A stretch of 64,000 nucleotides of DNA, from the NCBI GenBank assembly GCA_018883665.1, contig JAHLFU010000086.1, positions 14,876-78,875 of the forward strand. The letters are read 5' to 3'. This document shows positions 25,105 to 33,186 of the stretch, piece after piece; position 1 is the first letter of the stretch; each line of letters starts with the position of its first letter. The stretch comes from Paraprevotella stercoravium (GTDB taxonomy: Bacteria; Bacteroidota; Bacteroidia; Bacteroidales; Bacteroidaceae). Made by a program: the position numbers and the translations under genes. The notes beneath the pieces were generated by a model that saw only the letters and a program-made list of their open reading frames with translations, was not told the origin of the DNA and ran no database searches.

Positions 25105-26025
25105 TTAGTTAAATAGGATAAACGAATATTTTTTGGACAGAAATTTGAATTTCCATTTGTTGTTGAGATATTTGAGGTCTTTACTTTTTATGGATAAAAA
25201 GATCTTTTTGAGTTTTTCTTTTTCCCTAAGATCCATGTATTTTTTGCGTTGGTAAAGTTGTATCAGATTAAATTGTGCGATCAGATTTATAAATAGTGTA
25301 TGATCTTTTGAGACCTTTTCCATTTTATCCATAAGTGAGAAGTAGTGTGTTATACTTTTGGACGGTACCGTCTTTATTTTTTGAATGGAAGATCCTTGAT
25401 GTATATTATAATGGTAGCATCCGATAGGGGATAAAATATAGTTTTGGGCTATTTGAATTAAAGATATGAAAAAGATAAAGTCTTCTCCGATATGAATGTT
25501 CTCATTGAAAAACAAATTATGAATCAAGCGCCGAGAAATAATTTTATCCCATAGTGCGCTGGTGCGTTTGGATACAAAAAAACGGAGTATTTCTTCTTTT
25601 TTGTGTGTGCTCCATGCTTTGTGAATGCTATAATATTTTGCAGGGCGATGGGAATACTCTTTAGCGTAAGATTTTTGTATGATATCGTATTTTTGTTCTT
25701 CCTCAGTCATATTTAAAAAATCAGGAGATATCCAGTCATCTGCGTCGGCAAAGAATATGAAATCTCCTATGGCATGATTAAGCCCCATATTTCTGGCGGA
25801 ACTTACTCCTCCGTTTTCTTTCTGATAAACTTTGAAACGATTGTCTTTTTCTGTGAACTCCTGACAAATGTTGATAGACTGATCCGTACTGCCATCGTCA
25901 ATGATTATAACCTCAAAATTTTTGTTTGTCTGCTCTTGAATACTTTTTAAACAACGATATAAATATGCTTCAGCATTAAAAACAGGAATGATTATAGAAA
26001 TCATTGGTCGGTTTTGTGTGCACAT
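25105..26025 (-). CDS. Glycosyltransferase family 2
   Basis: A 306-residue GT-A fold glycosyltransferase without a clear membrane segment. It starts with MISIIIPVFNAEAYLYRCLKS, has IDDGSTDQS (about 41-49), GVSSARNMGLNHA (about 73-85) and the metal-binding ADADDW (about 93-98). The sugar donor and acceptor cannot be told from the sequence. Start 26025 is given; ATG 26004 would drop seven residues and begin directly at the first strand. The gene is strongly AT-rich compared with the housekeeping genes, consistent with acquisition by transfer of the whole glycan locus. It is the only minus-strand gene among the plus-strand genes of the left part of the locus. Confidence 0.88.
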   Translation of the reverse strand: MCTQNRPMISIIIPVFNAEAYLYRCLKSIQEQTNKNFEVIIIDDGSTDQSINICQEFTEKDNRFKVYQKENGGVSSARNMGLNHAIGDFIFFADADDWISPDFLNMTEEEQKYDIIQKSYAKEYSHRPAKYYSIHKAWSTHKKEEILRFFVSKRTSALWDKIISRRLIHNLFFNENIHIGEDFIFFISLIQIAQNYILSPIGCYHYNIHQGSSIQKIKTVPSKSITHYFSLMDKMEKVSKDHTLFINLIAQFNLIQLYQRKKYMDLREKEKLKKIFLSIKSKDLKYLNNKWKFKFLSKKYSFILFN

Positions 26026-26185
26026 ATTCTATTATTTTTTATTTTTTTCTAACTTGGATCAAGTTAAAATATTTAGATGTTGGTAAATGAAACACTTCAG
26101 ATTTTTGATATTTAAAAATATCTATGTGTCTTGTTTCATGCAAGATTAGTATAAATTATTGAGATATGCAAGAATTCAGTTTATA

Positions 26186-26225
26186 ACATCTCTTCAAAAT
26201 GGAAATCTTGAAGAGATGTCTTTTT
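26186..26225 (+). terminator. Terminator with no upstream gene on its strand
   Basis: Perfect 12-bp arms at 26186-26197 and 26208-26219 followed by CTTTTT, a good intrinsic terminator on the plus strand. The nearest plus-strand gene ended 1.2 kb upstream, behind another terminator. Confidence 0.6.
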
Positions 26226-26410
26226 GTTCTATTTAAAAATAAATCTGATAATGAACTATTCATGAAATATGTTTTATGCTGTGAAATGTTTTGTTTCCCT
26301 TGTTGTTTGTTTTTTTATTGAATATCTTAAAACAGATCTTATATCTGTTTGTTCTTTTTTCTCTGTTATCAAAAATGAACGGAAATGGCCCGACATAAAA
26401 AAAAAAACAG

Positions 26411-26418
26411 TAACTTTG
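26411..26418 (+). promoter_or_regulatory. -7 box for the acyltransferase gene
   Basis: TAACTTTG matches TAnnTTTG and lies 128 nt upstream of the acyltransferase start. No -33 box is clear. Confidence 0.45.
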
Positions 26419-26545
26419 TCTTTAGTAATCATTTATTATTGGGGACTTTTCAGTATAATTCAGACATGAACTTTAGTAGGACGCATGATTTAAGATTGCA
26501 TGTTTGTGTTGGAGTAATATAGGAAAAGTATAAAAAATAGAAGTT

Positions 26546-27424
26546 ATGATGTATCATCTTTCCTTTTTTCTGTTAAAGGTTTTTTCTAAGATTCCATTCT
26601 GGCTGCTTTATATATTTTCAGATTGTTTATTCTATATCATTTATTACGTACTTCGGTATCGTAGAACCATTGTCCGAAAGAATATTACGGAGTCTTTTCC
26701 TGAAAAGAGTGGAGAAGAAATCATTGGTATCGAGAAAAAGTTTTATCGGTATTTTGCGGACAATTTACTTGAAACGTGTAAATTAGCAACAATCTCCCGA
26801 AAGGAGATGAAGCGTAGGATGAAATTTACCAATACAGACGCCTTTAATGACATTTTACGAAGCGGAAAATCTATATCCCTTTACTTAGGGCATTATGGTA
26901 ATTGGGAATGGTGTTCTTCCATTCCTTTACATTTTATAGAAGGAATCACTTCCGCTCAGATTTATCATCAGTTGCGTAATGCCTGTATGGATCGATTGAT
27001 GATGTTTAATCGGGAACGCATGGGAGCTAAATGCGTGGAAATGAGGAAAACCGCAAGGTATGTTAATGAACAGCATAAGGCTAATCGGGTTTGTGTTATA
27101 GGCTTTATTGCTGATCAGTCACCAAGAAAGAAGGAAGTACGTTATTTTTTACCTTTTTTGAATCATTCTGTTCCGGTATTGGTCGGTTCTGAGAAAATAA
27201 CCAAACATTATGGTTATGATGCTTGGTTTGTCCGTGTAAAACGTATAAAAAGAGGCTTCTATGAAGCTGATTTAGTTCGGATGCACGAAGATCCTCAATC
27301 ATTACCTGATTTTGAGCTAACTTCGATTTACTATCGGATGTTGGAGCAGGTCATTCAGGAGCATCCTGAATTATATTTATGGACGCACCGGCGTTTTAAG
27401 CATGCAAAGAAACTGAATGAGTGA
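26546..27424 (+). CDS. Lipid A-type lysophospholipid acyltransferase (LpxL/HtrB-like)
   Basis: A 292-residue membrane-associated acyltransferase. It has an N-terminal hydrophobic anchor (residues about 12-36) and the LPLAT catalytic motif HYGNWE with His116 and Glu121, the HX4(D/E) dyad of the LpxL/HtrB family, followed by IADQSPRK (about 185-192), the family's second conserved block. LpxL-type enzymes add secondary acyl chains to lipid A at the inner membrane. Position beside phosphoethanolamine-transferase-like and glycan genes supports a role in LPS. It starts the plus-strand group acyltransferase-Stealth-GT92. A second ATG three nt later is equally possible. Confidence 0.85.
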   Translation: MMYHLSFFLLKVFSKIPFWLLYIFSDCLFYIIYYVLRYRRTIVRKNITESFPEKSGEEIIGIEKKFYRYFADNLLETCKLATISRKEMKRRMKFTNTDAFNDILRSGKSISLYLGHYGNWEWCSSIPLHFIEGITSAQIYHQLRNACMDRLMMFNRERMGAKCVEMRKTARYVNEQHKANRVCVIGFIADQSPRKKEVRYFLPFLNHSVPVLVGSEKITKHYGYDAWFVRVKRIKRGFYEADLVRMHEDPQSLPDFELTSIYYRMLEQVIQEHPELYLWTHRRFKHAKKLNE

Positions 27425-27458
27425 AATATTAATGTATAATTAGAAAAAACGATTGAAT

Positions 27459-28451
27459 ATGAATATAGATTTTGTCATTACATGGGTGAACATGGATGAT
27501 CCAAAATGGCAGGCAGAGTTTGCTAAATACTCCGGAAAAAAAGAGAATACGAAGAATGGTGTTTCCAAAGCCCGTTTTCGCGATTACGGCTTTCTGAAAT
27601 ATTGGTTCCGGGGAGTGGAAAAGTTTGCTCCTTGGGTACATAAAATACACTTTGTTACAAGCGGGCAGAAGCCAGAATGGTTGGATGAGAATAATCCAAA
27701 GTTGAATTTAGTAAGTCATAAAGATTATATTCCTGAAGAATTTTTGCCTACTTATAATTCAGTTGTCATTGAACGGTACATACATCGGATACCCGGTCTT
27801 TCCGAGCATTTTGTTTATTTCAATGACGATTTCTATATTATCAACCAAATAAGGATGGAACGTTTCTTTAAAAATGGTTTACCTTGTGATATTGCTACGT
27901 TTCTGTATAATCCTTCCTGGTCACAGTGGTACAAAAGAATAAAAAATAATTTGAGGATCATAAACCGCCATTTTGATAAAAAAGAGGTCATGAAGCGTGA
28001 CCATGACAAATGGTTTCATAAAAGTTATGGTTCAAAAGCCCGTTGGAATTATATTTTAAAACCATATAATAAGTTTATAACTTTACGCACTCCTCATAAT
28101 GCACAACCTTATCTGAAGAGTACTTTTGAGGAGGTGTGGAAGGTAGCTGGTAAAGAGTTGACAGAGACCTCGGTGAATAAGTTCCGTGCTTTAAATGATT
28201 ATACACCGGAACTGTTCCGCACCTGGCAGATCTGTAGCGGAAACTTTGAACCTTACAATACCTATAAAGATACAAAGATGTTTCCACTTATGCTCAGGCC
28301 GAAGAAAGCCATTAGAGCAATTTATGAACAGTCTTATTCTTTGATCTGTTTGAATGACAATGTACATATCCGTCATTATGAACAGGTCATGGAGGAAATC
28401 AAGAATGCATTTGAAAGCATTCTTCCAGAGAAATCCAGCTTTGAACTATAG
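27459..28451 (+). CDS. Stealth-family sugar-phosphate transferase (1 of 3)
   Basis: A 330-residue protein of the Stealth family, enzymes that transfer hexose-1-phosphate to make phosphodiester-linked capsular or cell-surface glycans. Conserved region 1 is at the N-terminus (DFVITWVNMDDPKWQ, residues 4-18). Region 2 contains FRDYGFLKYWFRG, APWVHKIHFVT and DYIPEEFLPTYNS (about 40-105), and HFVYFNDDFYI (about 118-128) has the acidic pair typical of the family. A His/Asn-containing PHNAQPYLKS region lies near 210-219. It ends LPEKSSFEL, like the other two Stealth proteins. ATG 27459 is preferred to TTG 27453. The sugar is not predictable. Confidence 0.88.
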   Translation: MNIDFVITWVNMDDPKWQAEFAKYSGKKENTKNGVSKARFRDYGFLKYWFRGVEKFAPWVHKIHFVTSGQKPEWLDENNPKLNLVSHKDYIPEEFLPTYNSVVIERYIHRIPGLSEHFVYFNDDFYIINQIRMERFFKNGLPCDIATFLYNPSWSQWYKRIKNNLRIINRHFDKKEVMKRDHDKWFHKSYGSKARWNYILKPYNKFITLRTPHNAQPYLKSTFEEVWKVAGKELTETSVNKFRALNDYTPELFRTWQICSGNFEPYNTYKDTKMFPLMLRPKKAIRAIYEQSYSLICLNDNVHIRHYEQVMEEIKNAFESILPEKSSFEL

Positions 28452-28480
28452 ATGTTTTTGAGATATTAAACGGAATATCA

Positions 28481-29359
28481 ATGAATAAAGTTGCAGCCGA
28501 AATAATAGCTGGGATTATCCCTCATAAGATGACGCGCAATAAATGGCGTGGCATTCTTCGTTATGGGCTTTGGAAGGCTATTAAATTGAAGTTCAGGATG
28601 AGGCACGATCAAACAGTTCCATTATATTATCTTGCTGTTTGTGCTATAGCAAAGGATGAAGGTCCTTATTTTCAGGAGTGGATTGAATGGCATCGGAAGC
28701 AAGGGGTAGAGAAATTCTATATTTATGATAATGAGAGTACAGACAATACTAAGGAAGTGCTTTTACCCTATATCCGCTCCGGAATCGTGGAGTATTGTTA
28801 CTGGCCTGGAGAACGGCAGCAGCTGGCTGTTTATGATGATTGTTTTGACAAACACCGTACAGAAGCACGTTGGATTGCTGTCATTGATTTAGATGAGTTT
28901 ATTGTACCAATTAAAGACCATACGATACCAGAGTTTTTGCATCGTATGGAACAGTATTCTTCAGTGGAAATCAATTGGCTGGTTTATGGCAGTGGAGGAG
29001 CAAAAAAACGTGAACCGGGCGGAGTGATGGAACGGTTCCGATATCACTCTCTTCCGGAACATAAAGTAAATACTCATGTAAAAAGTATTGTTGATCCGAA
29101 ACGGGTCTGTACGATGACGGGTTGCCATGAGGCGGCTCGTATATCTGGTTTGTCGGCCGATTCTCATGGTAACCCGTTGAAAAAAGGTTTTCGTGATCGT
29201 ATACCGCAACAGGATGTAATCCGTATAAATCATTATGCAGTAAAATCATATGAGGAGTTTCTGGAAAAACAACTTCGCGGAAGAGCCAGTGGTACTCAGA
29301 AGACAGTCAAACCGGAATACTTTACTCAATATGATCTTAATGATATTGAGGATGCGTGA
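28481..29359 (+). CDS. Glycosyltransferase family 92 protein
   Basis: A 292-residue protein of the GT92/DUF23 group. Markers are CAIAKDEGPYFQEWIEWHRKQGV (residues about 51-73, shown in part), FYIYDNESTDNT (about 75-86) and the DXD-like WIAVIDLDEFIVP (about 130-142). GT92 members known from animals are galactosyltransferases; bacterial ones take part in capsule and LPS side-chain synthesis. There is no membrane helix, so it likely acts at the cytosolic face. It follows the Stealth gene by 29 nt in the same direction and ends only 3 nt from the stop of the convergent Stealth gene. Confidence 0.85.
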   Translation: MNKVAAEIIAGIIPHKMTRNKWRGILRYGLWKAIKLKFRMRHDQTVPLYYLAVCAIAKDEGPYFQEWIEWHRKQGVEKFYIYDNESTDNTKEVLLPYIRSGIVEYCYWPGERQQLAVYDDCFDKHRTEARWIAVIDLDEFIVPIKDHTIPEFLHRMEQYSSVEINWLVYGSGGAKKREPGGVMERFRYHSLPEHKVNTHVKSIVDPKRVCTMTGCHEAARISGLSADSHGNPLKKGFRDRIPQQDVIRINHYAVKSYEEFLEKQLRGRASGTQKTVKPEYFTQYDLNDIEDA

Positions 29360-29362
29360 CGT

Positions 29363-30313
29363 TTACTTCTCAAACTGTGATTTTTGAGGGAAACGCTTTT
29401 CTAGAAAGGCTGCAGCTTTCTCCCGGTCACAGTCATGTGCAAATTCTGAATCGTTCATGCAGAATAGAAGTGGGTTATATTTTTCCAGTTTTCGGTAGTT
29501 TCCTTCATTGTCGATATGAAGTCGAAAGGAAGTTCTTTGATTGACATATTTCAGATGTGCGCGTTTTTCTGCCAATGCTACATAAGAATAAATGTTGCGC
29601 TGTATATCGTTTGCGCTACGCACATGATTGGAATACGTTGCTGCAATCTCATTCTTGAAAATCTCATTTGTGTATTGGTAGGTGCTTTTTAAATAAGCAT
29701 CTATATTATGATGGGTTTTACCATTAAAGTAGATGCCGTATTTTTTGTAGACCAGTTCGGCTGAATTCCGAATGGTAATATTATAGTTGCTCAGAGGCTT
29801 TTTCAATACCTTTTCTTTAAATAGTAGGGTCCATCTTCTGAAAGGTCTGCGGTTGAGACGGACAATAGGTAAACCGTCTTTTGCAAAAAACGACTCAGGA
29901 GTTACCGGACGATTGATAAGCATGTCGTCATTGGCATAGATGAAATGTTCTGCCAGATTTGGGATCCGATAGATAAAATGTTCGATCAGAGCAGAATTAA
30001 AGCAGGGCAGACAGTCTTTGGGCATAATATCCTGATGATCGATAATTTTTATTTTGGGGTGAGACAAGTCTAACCAGGCCGGTACCTGATGATCGGTTAC
30101 AATAAAAATCTTATGTATCCATGGAGCATATTTTTCAATGGAACGCAAGCTGAATTTCAATTCATCATGGTTGGCATATCTTCCGGCACAGTTAACTCCT
30201 GATTCGTCTTTGGGCTTTCCGATGCAGGCATTTCGTTTTTCTTGCCATGTAGGATCATTACCGTCTACCCACAGGTAAACTAAGTCGACTTCTTTATTAT
30301 TGCAGTTATTCAT
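29363..30313 (-). CDS. Stealth-family sugar-phosphate transferase (2 of 3)
   Basis: A 316-residue Stealth protein, closely similar to its neighbour at 30328-31278. Region 1 is VDLVYLWVDGNDPTWQEKRN (residues about 9-28), region 2 covers NHDELKFSLRSIEKYAPWIHKI to CLPCFNSALIEHFIYRIPNLAEHF (about 48-119, given in part) with FIYANDDMLINRP, region 3 includes HHNIDAYLKSTY (about 200-211), and region 4 ends FLEKRFPQKSQFEK. Such enzymes form phosphodiester bonds between sugars. It sits 14 nt downstream of its paralogue, a tandem duplication that has since diverged. Confidence 0.9.
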   Translation of the reverse strand: MNNCNNKEVDLVYLWVDGNDPTWQEKRNACIGKPKDESGVNCAGRYANHDELKFSLRSIEKYAPWIHKIFIVTDHQVPAWLDLSHPKIKIIDHQDIMPKDCLPCFNSALIEHFIYRIPNLAEHFIYANDDMLINRPVTPESFFAKDGLPIVRLNRRPFRRWTLLFKEKVLKKPLSNYNITIRNSAELVYKKYGIYFNGKTHHNIDAYLKSTYQYTNEIFKNEIAATYSNHVRSANDIQRNIYSYVALAEKRAHLKYVNQRTSFRLHIDNEGNYRKLEKYNPLLFCMNDSEFAHDCDREKAAAFLEKRFPQKSQFEK

Positions 30314-30327
30314 GAAAATAAAAATAT

Positions 30328-31278
30328 TTATTTTTCAAATTCTGATTTTTGTGGAAATTTCTTTTCCAGAAACTCTTTGGCTGTTTTACGGTCGTCATCT
30401 GTTGCATCTTCGGAATCATTCATGCAGAAAAATAAAGGATAGTTCTCTTCAAGTTTCTGATAATCCTTCTTCTTTTGAATGTTAACATAAAAAGATTCTT
30501 TTCCATTTACATAACGTCTTACAGCTCGTTTTTCTGCTAATGAAAGATAAGACAATACGCTCCGATGAATATCATCATTGCTGCGCAAATGATTTTTATT
30601 ATTTGCAGCACATTCATCGCGTAATGTTACTTCTACTCCTTTTTGATAATCACTTTTCAGATATGCGTCTATGTTATGATGTGGTAGGCCTGTATAATAG
30701 ATACCATAAAGTTTTTCTACGATTCGTGTAGAGTGGTCAATCATTTTACGATGATTCTTCAACGGTTTTTTTAATATGTTTTCTCGAATGAACCATCTTA
30801 TTTTTCGTAATGGTTTTCGTGTCAGCCTGATAATAGGTAAGCCTTCTGAGGTAAAAAAGTCAATTGGAGTTACGGGTTTATTAAGGTACATATCATCATT
30901 AGAGAATAAAAAATGCTCAGCCAATCCCGGAATTTTATACAAAAAATGTTCAATCAGACTGGAATTGAAACATGGCAAGCTTTCTTCTGGCATAATATCT
31001 TTGTGGTCGACAATCTGGATTTTAGGATTGGTTGTATCTAACCATTCCGGAATCTGGTTGTCTGTAACAATAAATATTTTATGAACCCAGGGAGCATATA
31101 AACTTATTGATCTCAAACTATACTTTAGTTCATCATTATCAGCATACCGCCCTTTACAATTCAAGGATAAATCCTTGGTCGTTTTTCCTATAAAAGCATT
31201 ATATTTTGCTTGCCATTGGGGATCGTTGCCGTTAACCCATAGATATACCAGATCTACTTCTATCGGATTCTTTTCCAT
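30328..31278 (-). CDS. Stealth-family sugar-phosphate transferase (3 of 3)
   Basis: A 316-residue Stealth protein of the same length as its downstream paralogue, with region 1 VDLVYLWVNGNDPQWQAKYN (residues about 8-27), region 2 DNDELKYSLRSISLYAPWVH and FNSSLIEHFLYKIPGLAEHF, FLFSNDDMYLNKP, HHNIDAYLKSDY, and the closing FLEKKFPQKSEFEK. The two copies match along their whole length but differ in many loop residues, so they may use different donors or acceptors. It is the first gene of the pair and begins 69 nt after the upstream glycosyltransferase gene. Confidence 0.9.
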   Translation of the reverse strand: MEKNPIEVDLVYLWVNGNDPQWQAKYNAFIGKTTKDLSLNCKGRYADNDELKYSLRSISLYAPWVHKIFIVTDNQIPEWLDTTNPKIQIVDHKDIMPEESLPCFNSSLIEHFLYKIPGLAEHFLFSNDDMYLNKPVTPIDFFTSEGLPIIRLTRKPLRKIRWFIRENILKKPLKNHRKMIDHSTRIVEKLYGIYYTGLPHHNIDAYLKSDYQKGVEVTLRDECAANNKNHLRSNDDIHRSVLSYLSLAEKRAVRRYVNGKESFYVNIQKKKDYQKLEENYPLFFCMNDSEDATDDDRKTAKEFLEKKFPQKSEFEK

Positions 31279-31347
31279 GTCTGATTCTAGTTTTGAGTAA
31301 TTTTAGAATTTTAATAATATCATACCGAGAAATTGTAAGATATGTTT

Positions 31348-32157
31348 TCAAGATGGTGTATGAGACGGGTAACCAATCTTTTCTCCAATTTCCGGGAAAT
31401 TTCTCAGGATTTCTTTTAAAGCGTGAGCATTTCTGTCTGTACCTGCTTTGAAATTAGTGGTTTTTAGGGATAATTCCTTTGGTTTTTTCAGCCCTTTGGG
31501 TTTGTTATAGCCGAAGGGCACCGGTATAATTGGAGTGTCGTTGGCGACGGCAGCTGCCCAAAACCAAATATCGTCTGTAGTAGGTGCTATTTGGGTAAAC
31601 AGATTAACTCCAAGCATTTCCTTTTTTAAGGATCCAGGCGGATAGAGAACACCACCCACTCCTGTTGGTATGTTTCTGTAGTCTGCATGAATCTTTTTGA
31701 ACAGAAAATGATACCATCTGTATTTTTTCCAGGTACGATAAGGAGCATCAGGTTTCATGAGTTTGGCTCTGTGGGCCAAGACTGCATGAGGGATTTGTTT
31801 ATGCAAGCGAAGTAGATCACGCAACATATGTCGATGATAAAGAACATCATCATCGATAGTTACAATTACTGCATCGGGGAAATCGTTTAATGCAGGAATT
31901 AATTTTCTATATGATCGAATGTCCTGATCATAGTTTCTGATTTCGAAAATGGGGTAGTCTTCGGAAAGTTTCTTTAACTTTTCCGGAATACCTTTCTCAC
32001 CAAACTGAGAGAAGGTCAGGTACAGAATTATCTTATCGGGAAGGACTGAACCTTTTAAAACAGACTGAATGGCATAGATTGCATAGGGTATCGCTGCAGG
32101 AAATGATGTCAGCGATACAATGACTTTTGTCTTGGACTCAATCGAATTTGTTTTCAT
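31348..32157 (-). CDS. Putative glycosyltransferase with DDD motif
   Basis: A 269-residue protein with a GT-A-like opening, KVIVSLTSFPAAIPYAIYAI (residues about 11-30), and an acidic metal-binding-type motif VTIDDDVLYH (about 99-108). The PTDDIWFW motif (about 197-204) is also typical of the bacterial glycosyltransferase group found in LPS loci. Donor and acceptor are unknown. A promoter box (32272-32279) and a leader hairpin precede it, so it heads a separate transcript with the two Stealth genes. Confidence 0.78.
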   Translation of the reverse strand: MKTNSIESKTKVIVSLTSFPAAIPYAIYAIQSVLKGSVLPDKIILYLTFSQFGEKGIPEKLKKLSEDYPIFEIRNYDQDIRSYRKLIPALNDFPDAVIVTIDDDVLYHRHMLRDLLRLHKQIPHAVLAHRAKLMKPDAPYRTWKKYRWYHFLFKKIHADYRNIPTGVGGVLYPPGSLKKEMLGVNLFTQIAPTTDDIWFWAAAVANDTPIIPVPFGYNKPKGLKKPKELSLKTTNFKAGTDRNAHALKEILRNFPEIGEKIGYPSHTPS

Positions 32158-32224
32158 TTTGCATGGATGGCTATTTTATCTCGACAGAATGTTGAGATTC
32201 TTACATGATGACTAACATCTTGCG

Positions 32225-32264
32225 ATCGGCCCGAAGCAAGCAAGTCTTCTGAAATCGGGCTGAT
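32225..32264 (-). promoter_or_regulatory. Leader hairpin of the glycosyltransferase-Stealth transcript
   Basis: Arms 32225-32234 and 32255-32264 pair over 10 positions with one wobble. The hairpin lies right at the expected transcription start of the minus-strand unit, about 70 nt before the coding start. Confidence 0.4.
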
Positions 32265-32271
32265 ACAAACA

Positions 32272-32279
32272 CAAAGTTA
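32272..32279 (-). promoter_or_regulatory. -7 box for the glycosyltransferase-Stealth unit
   Basis: Reads TAACTTTG on the minus strand; an ATTG (TTTG-like) lies 20 nt further upstream at 32300-32303. Confidence 0.55.
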
Positions 32280-32423
32280 CTAAAAAAATAAAGAAAATTC
32301 AATTTGCAGATAAAGAATCACATATGAAATCTGAAGGTTGGGAAATCTTTGGTTTTATTCCAATGGCTTTCTGTTATAGTCTTTCTTTTCTTTATTCTAG
32401 AATGTGTAAGTATCTATTTGTTG

Positions 32424-33146
32424 TTATTTAAAACTGTATCCTCCGTTGATTTCCAATACGCTTCCATTAATATAGGAATTGTTGATGCAAAACATTACTG
32501 TATCCGCAACCTCTTTGGGAGTCGCAAATCGTTTAATTGCAGTTTTTTGGTATATATTGTTTCTTATTTCTAATGGTTTGTTTTTTTGCCATTCCGTTTC
32601 AACAAAGCCTGGGGCGATAATGTTGACCGTTGTTCCTGTGCCCTCAAACTCTTTTACCAGATTTTTTCCTAAGGCATGAAGAGCCGCTTTGCTTACTCCA
32701 TAAGGGAGTGAGGTGGCATGAGGCAAGATACCAAGCATTGAACCGATAAAAACAATGCGGGAATTGTTTTCGATAAGAGTATGTAAATCCCTGATTAAAT
32801 AAAAATGAGAGTTCACTGTTGCAAACATTACTTTTTCCCAGTCATCATCAGTGATTTCAAAGTTTTTCTTTCTAACTGTGAGTCCTGTATTGCCAATGAT
32901 GCAGTTTATAGCTTTGCTATTTTCTCTTATTTCCTTTATGAACTGATAAAAAGATTTTTTTTGGCTTTGATCTGCTTTAATTATTTTATAGTGTGAACTA
33001 ATCTTTTGAAAGTCTTTACTTGCATCTTCTGCAGCTTTATCATCGTTTGCATAATTTGTCCACACAAAATAATCTTGTTTTAATAGTTCTACAACAATGG
33101 ACTTTCCGATCCCCTTAGTACCTCCGGTAACGATTGCTGTTTTCAT
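32424..33146 (-). CDS. Short-chain dehydrogenase/reductase of the glycan locus
   Basis: A 240-residue classical SDR. It has the cofactor motif GGTKGIGKS (residues 8-16), an NTG motif near 89-91 (IIGNTGLTV), the catalytic Ser in IGSMLG (about 135) and Tyr-x-x-x-Lys in PYGVSKAAL (about 148-156). It is FabG-like in length, but fatty-acid synthesis is unlikely because a better fabG lies at 54283 and the neighbours are glycan genes. A keto-sugar or polyol-phosphate reductase role, partnering the nucleotidyltransferase fusion 40 nt upstream, is inference. Confidence 0.8.
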   Translation of the reverse strand: MKTAIVTGGTKGIGKSIVVELLKQDYFVWTNYANDDKAAEDASKDFQKISSHYKIIKADQSQKKSFYQFIKEIRENSKAINCIIGNTGLTVRKKNFEITDDDWEKVMFATVNSHFYLIRDLHTLIENNSRIVFIGSMLGILPHATSLPYGVSKAALHALGKNLVKEFEGTGTTVNIIAPGFVETEWQKNKPLEIRNNIYQKTAIKRFATPKEVADTVMFCINNSYINGSVLEINGGYSFK

Positions 33147-33186
33147 ATATATTGTTCGTTGAAAATATAGATAAGATTTAATTTCA

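Larger units (their letters stand above)
26026..26545. other. 520-nt AT-rich gene-free stretch
   Basis: No convincing gene is present. A 66-codon frame at 26269-26469 is Phe/Val-rich and has no support. The stretch holds a 7-bp palindrome (26050-26066), a terminator-like hairpin (26186-26219) and a -7 box (26411-26418) for the acyltransferase gene that follows. Confidence 0.5.
32158..32423. other. 266-nt gap with promoter and leader hairpin
   Basis: Between the SDR gene and the glycosyltransferase gene, both on the minus strand. The right part (32280-32423) shows nothing I recognise and is AT-rich. The left part carries the promoter box and leader listed separately. Confidence 0.5.

Noticed and set aside
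26269..26469. A 66-codon plus-strand frame in the gene-free gap
   Set aside because: Phe/Val-rich, no ribosome site, no family, and it runs over the -7 box of the acyltransferase gene.
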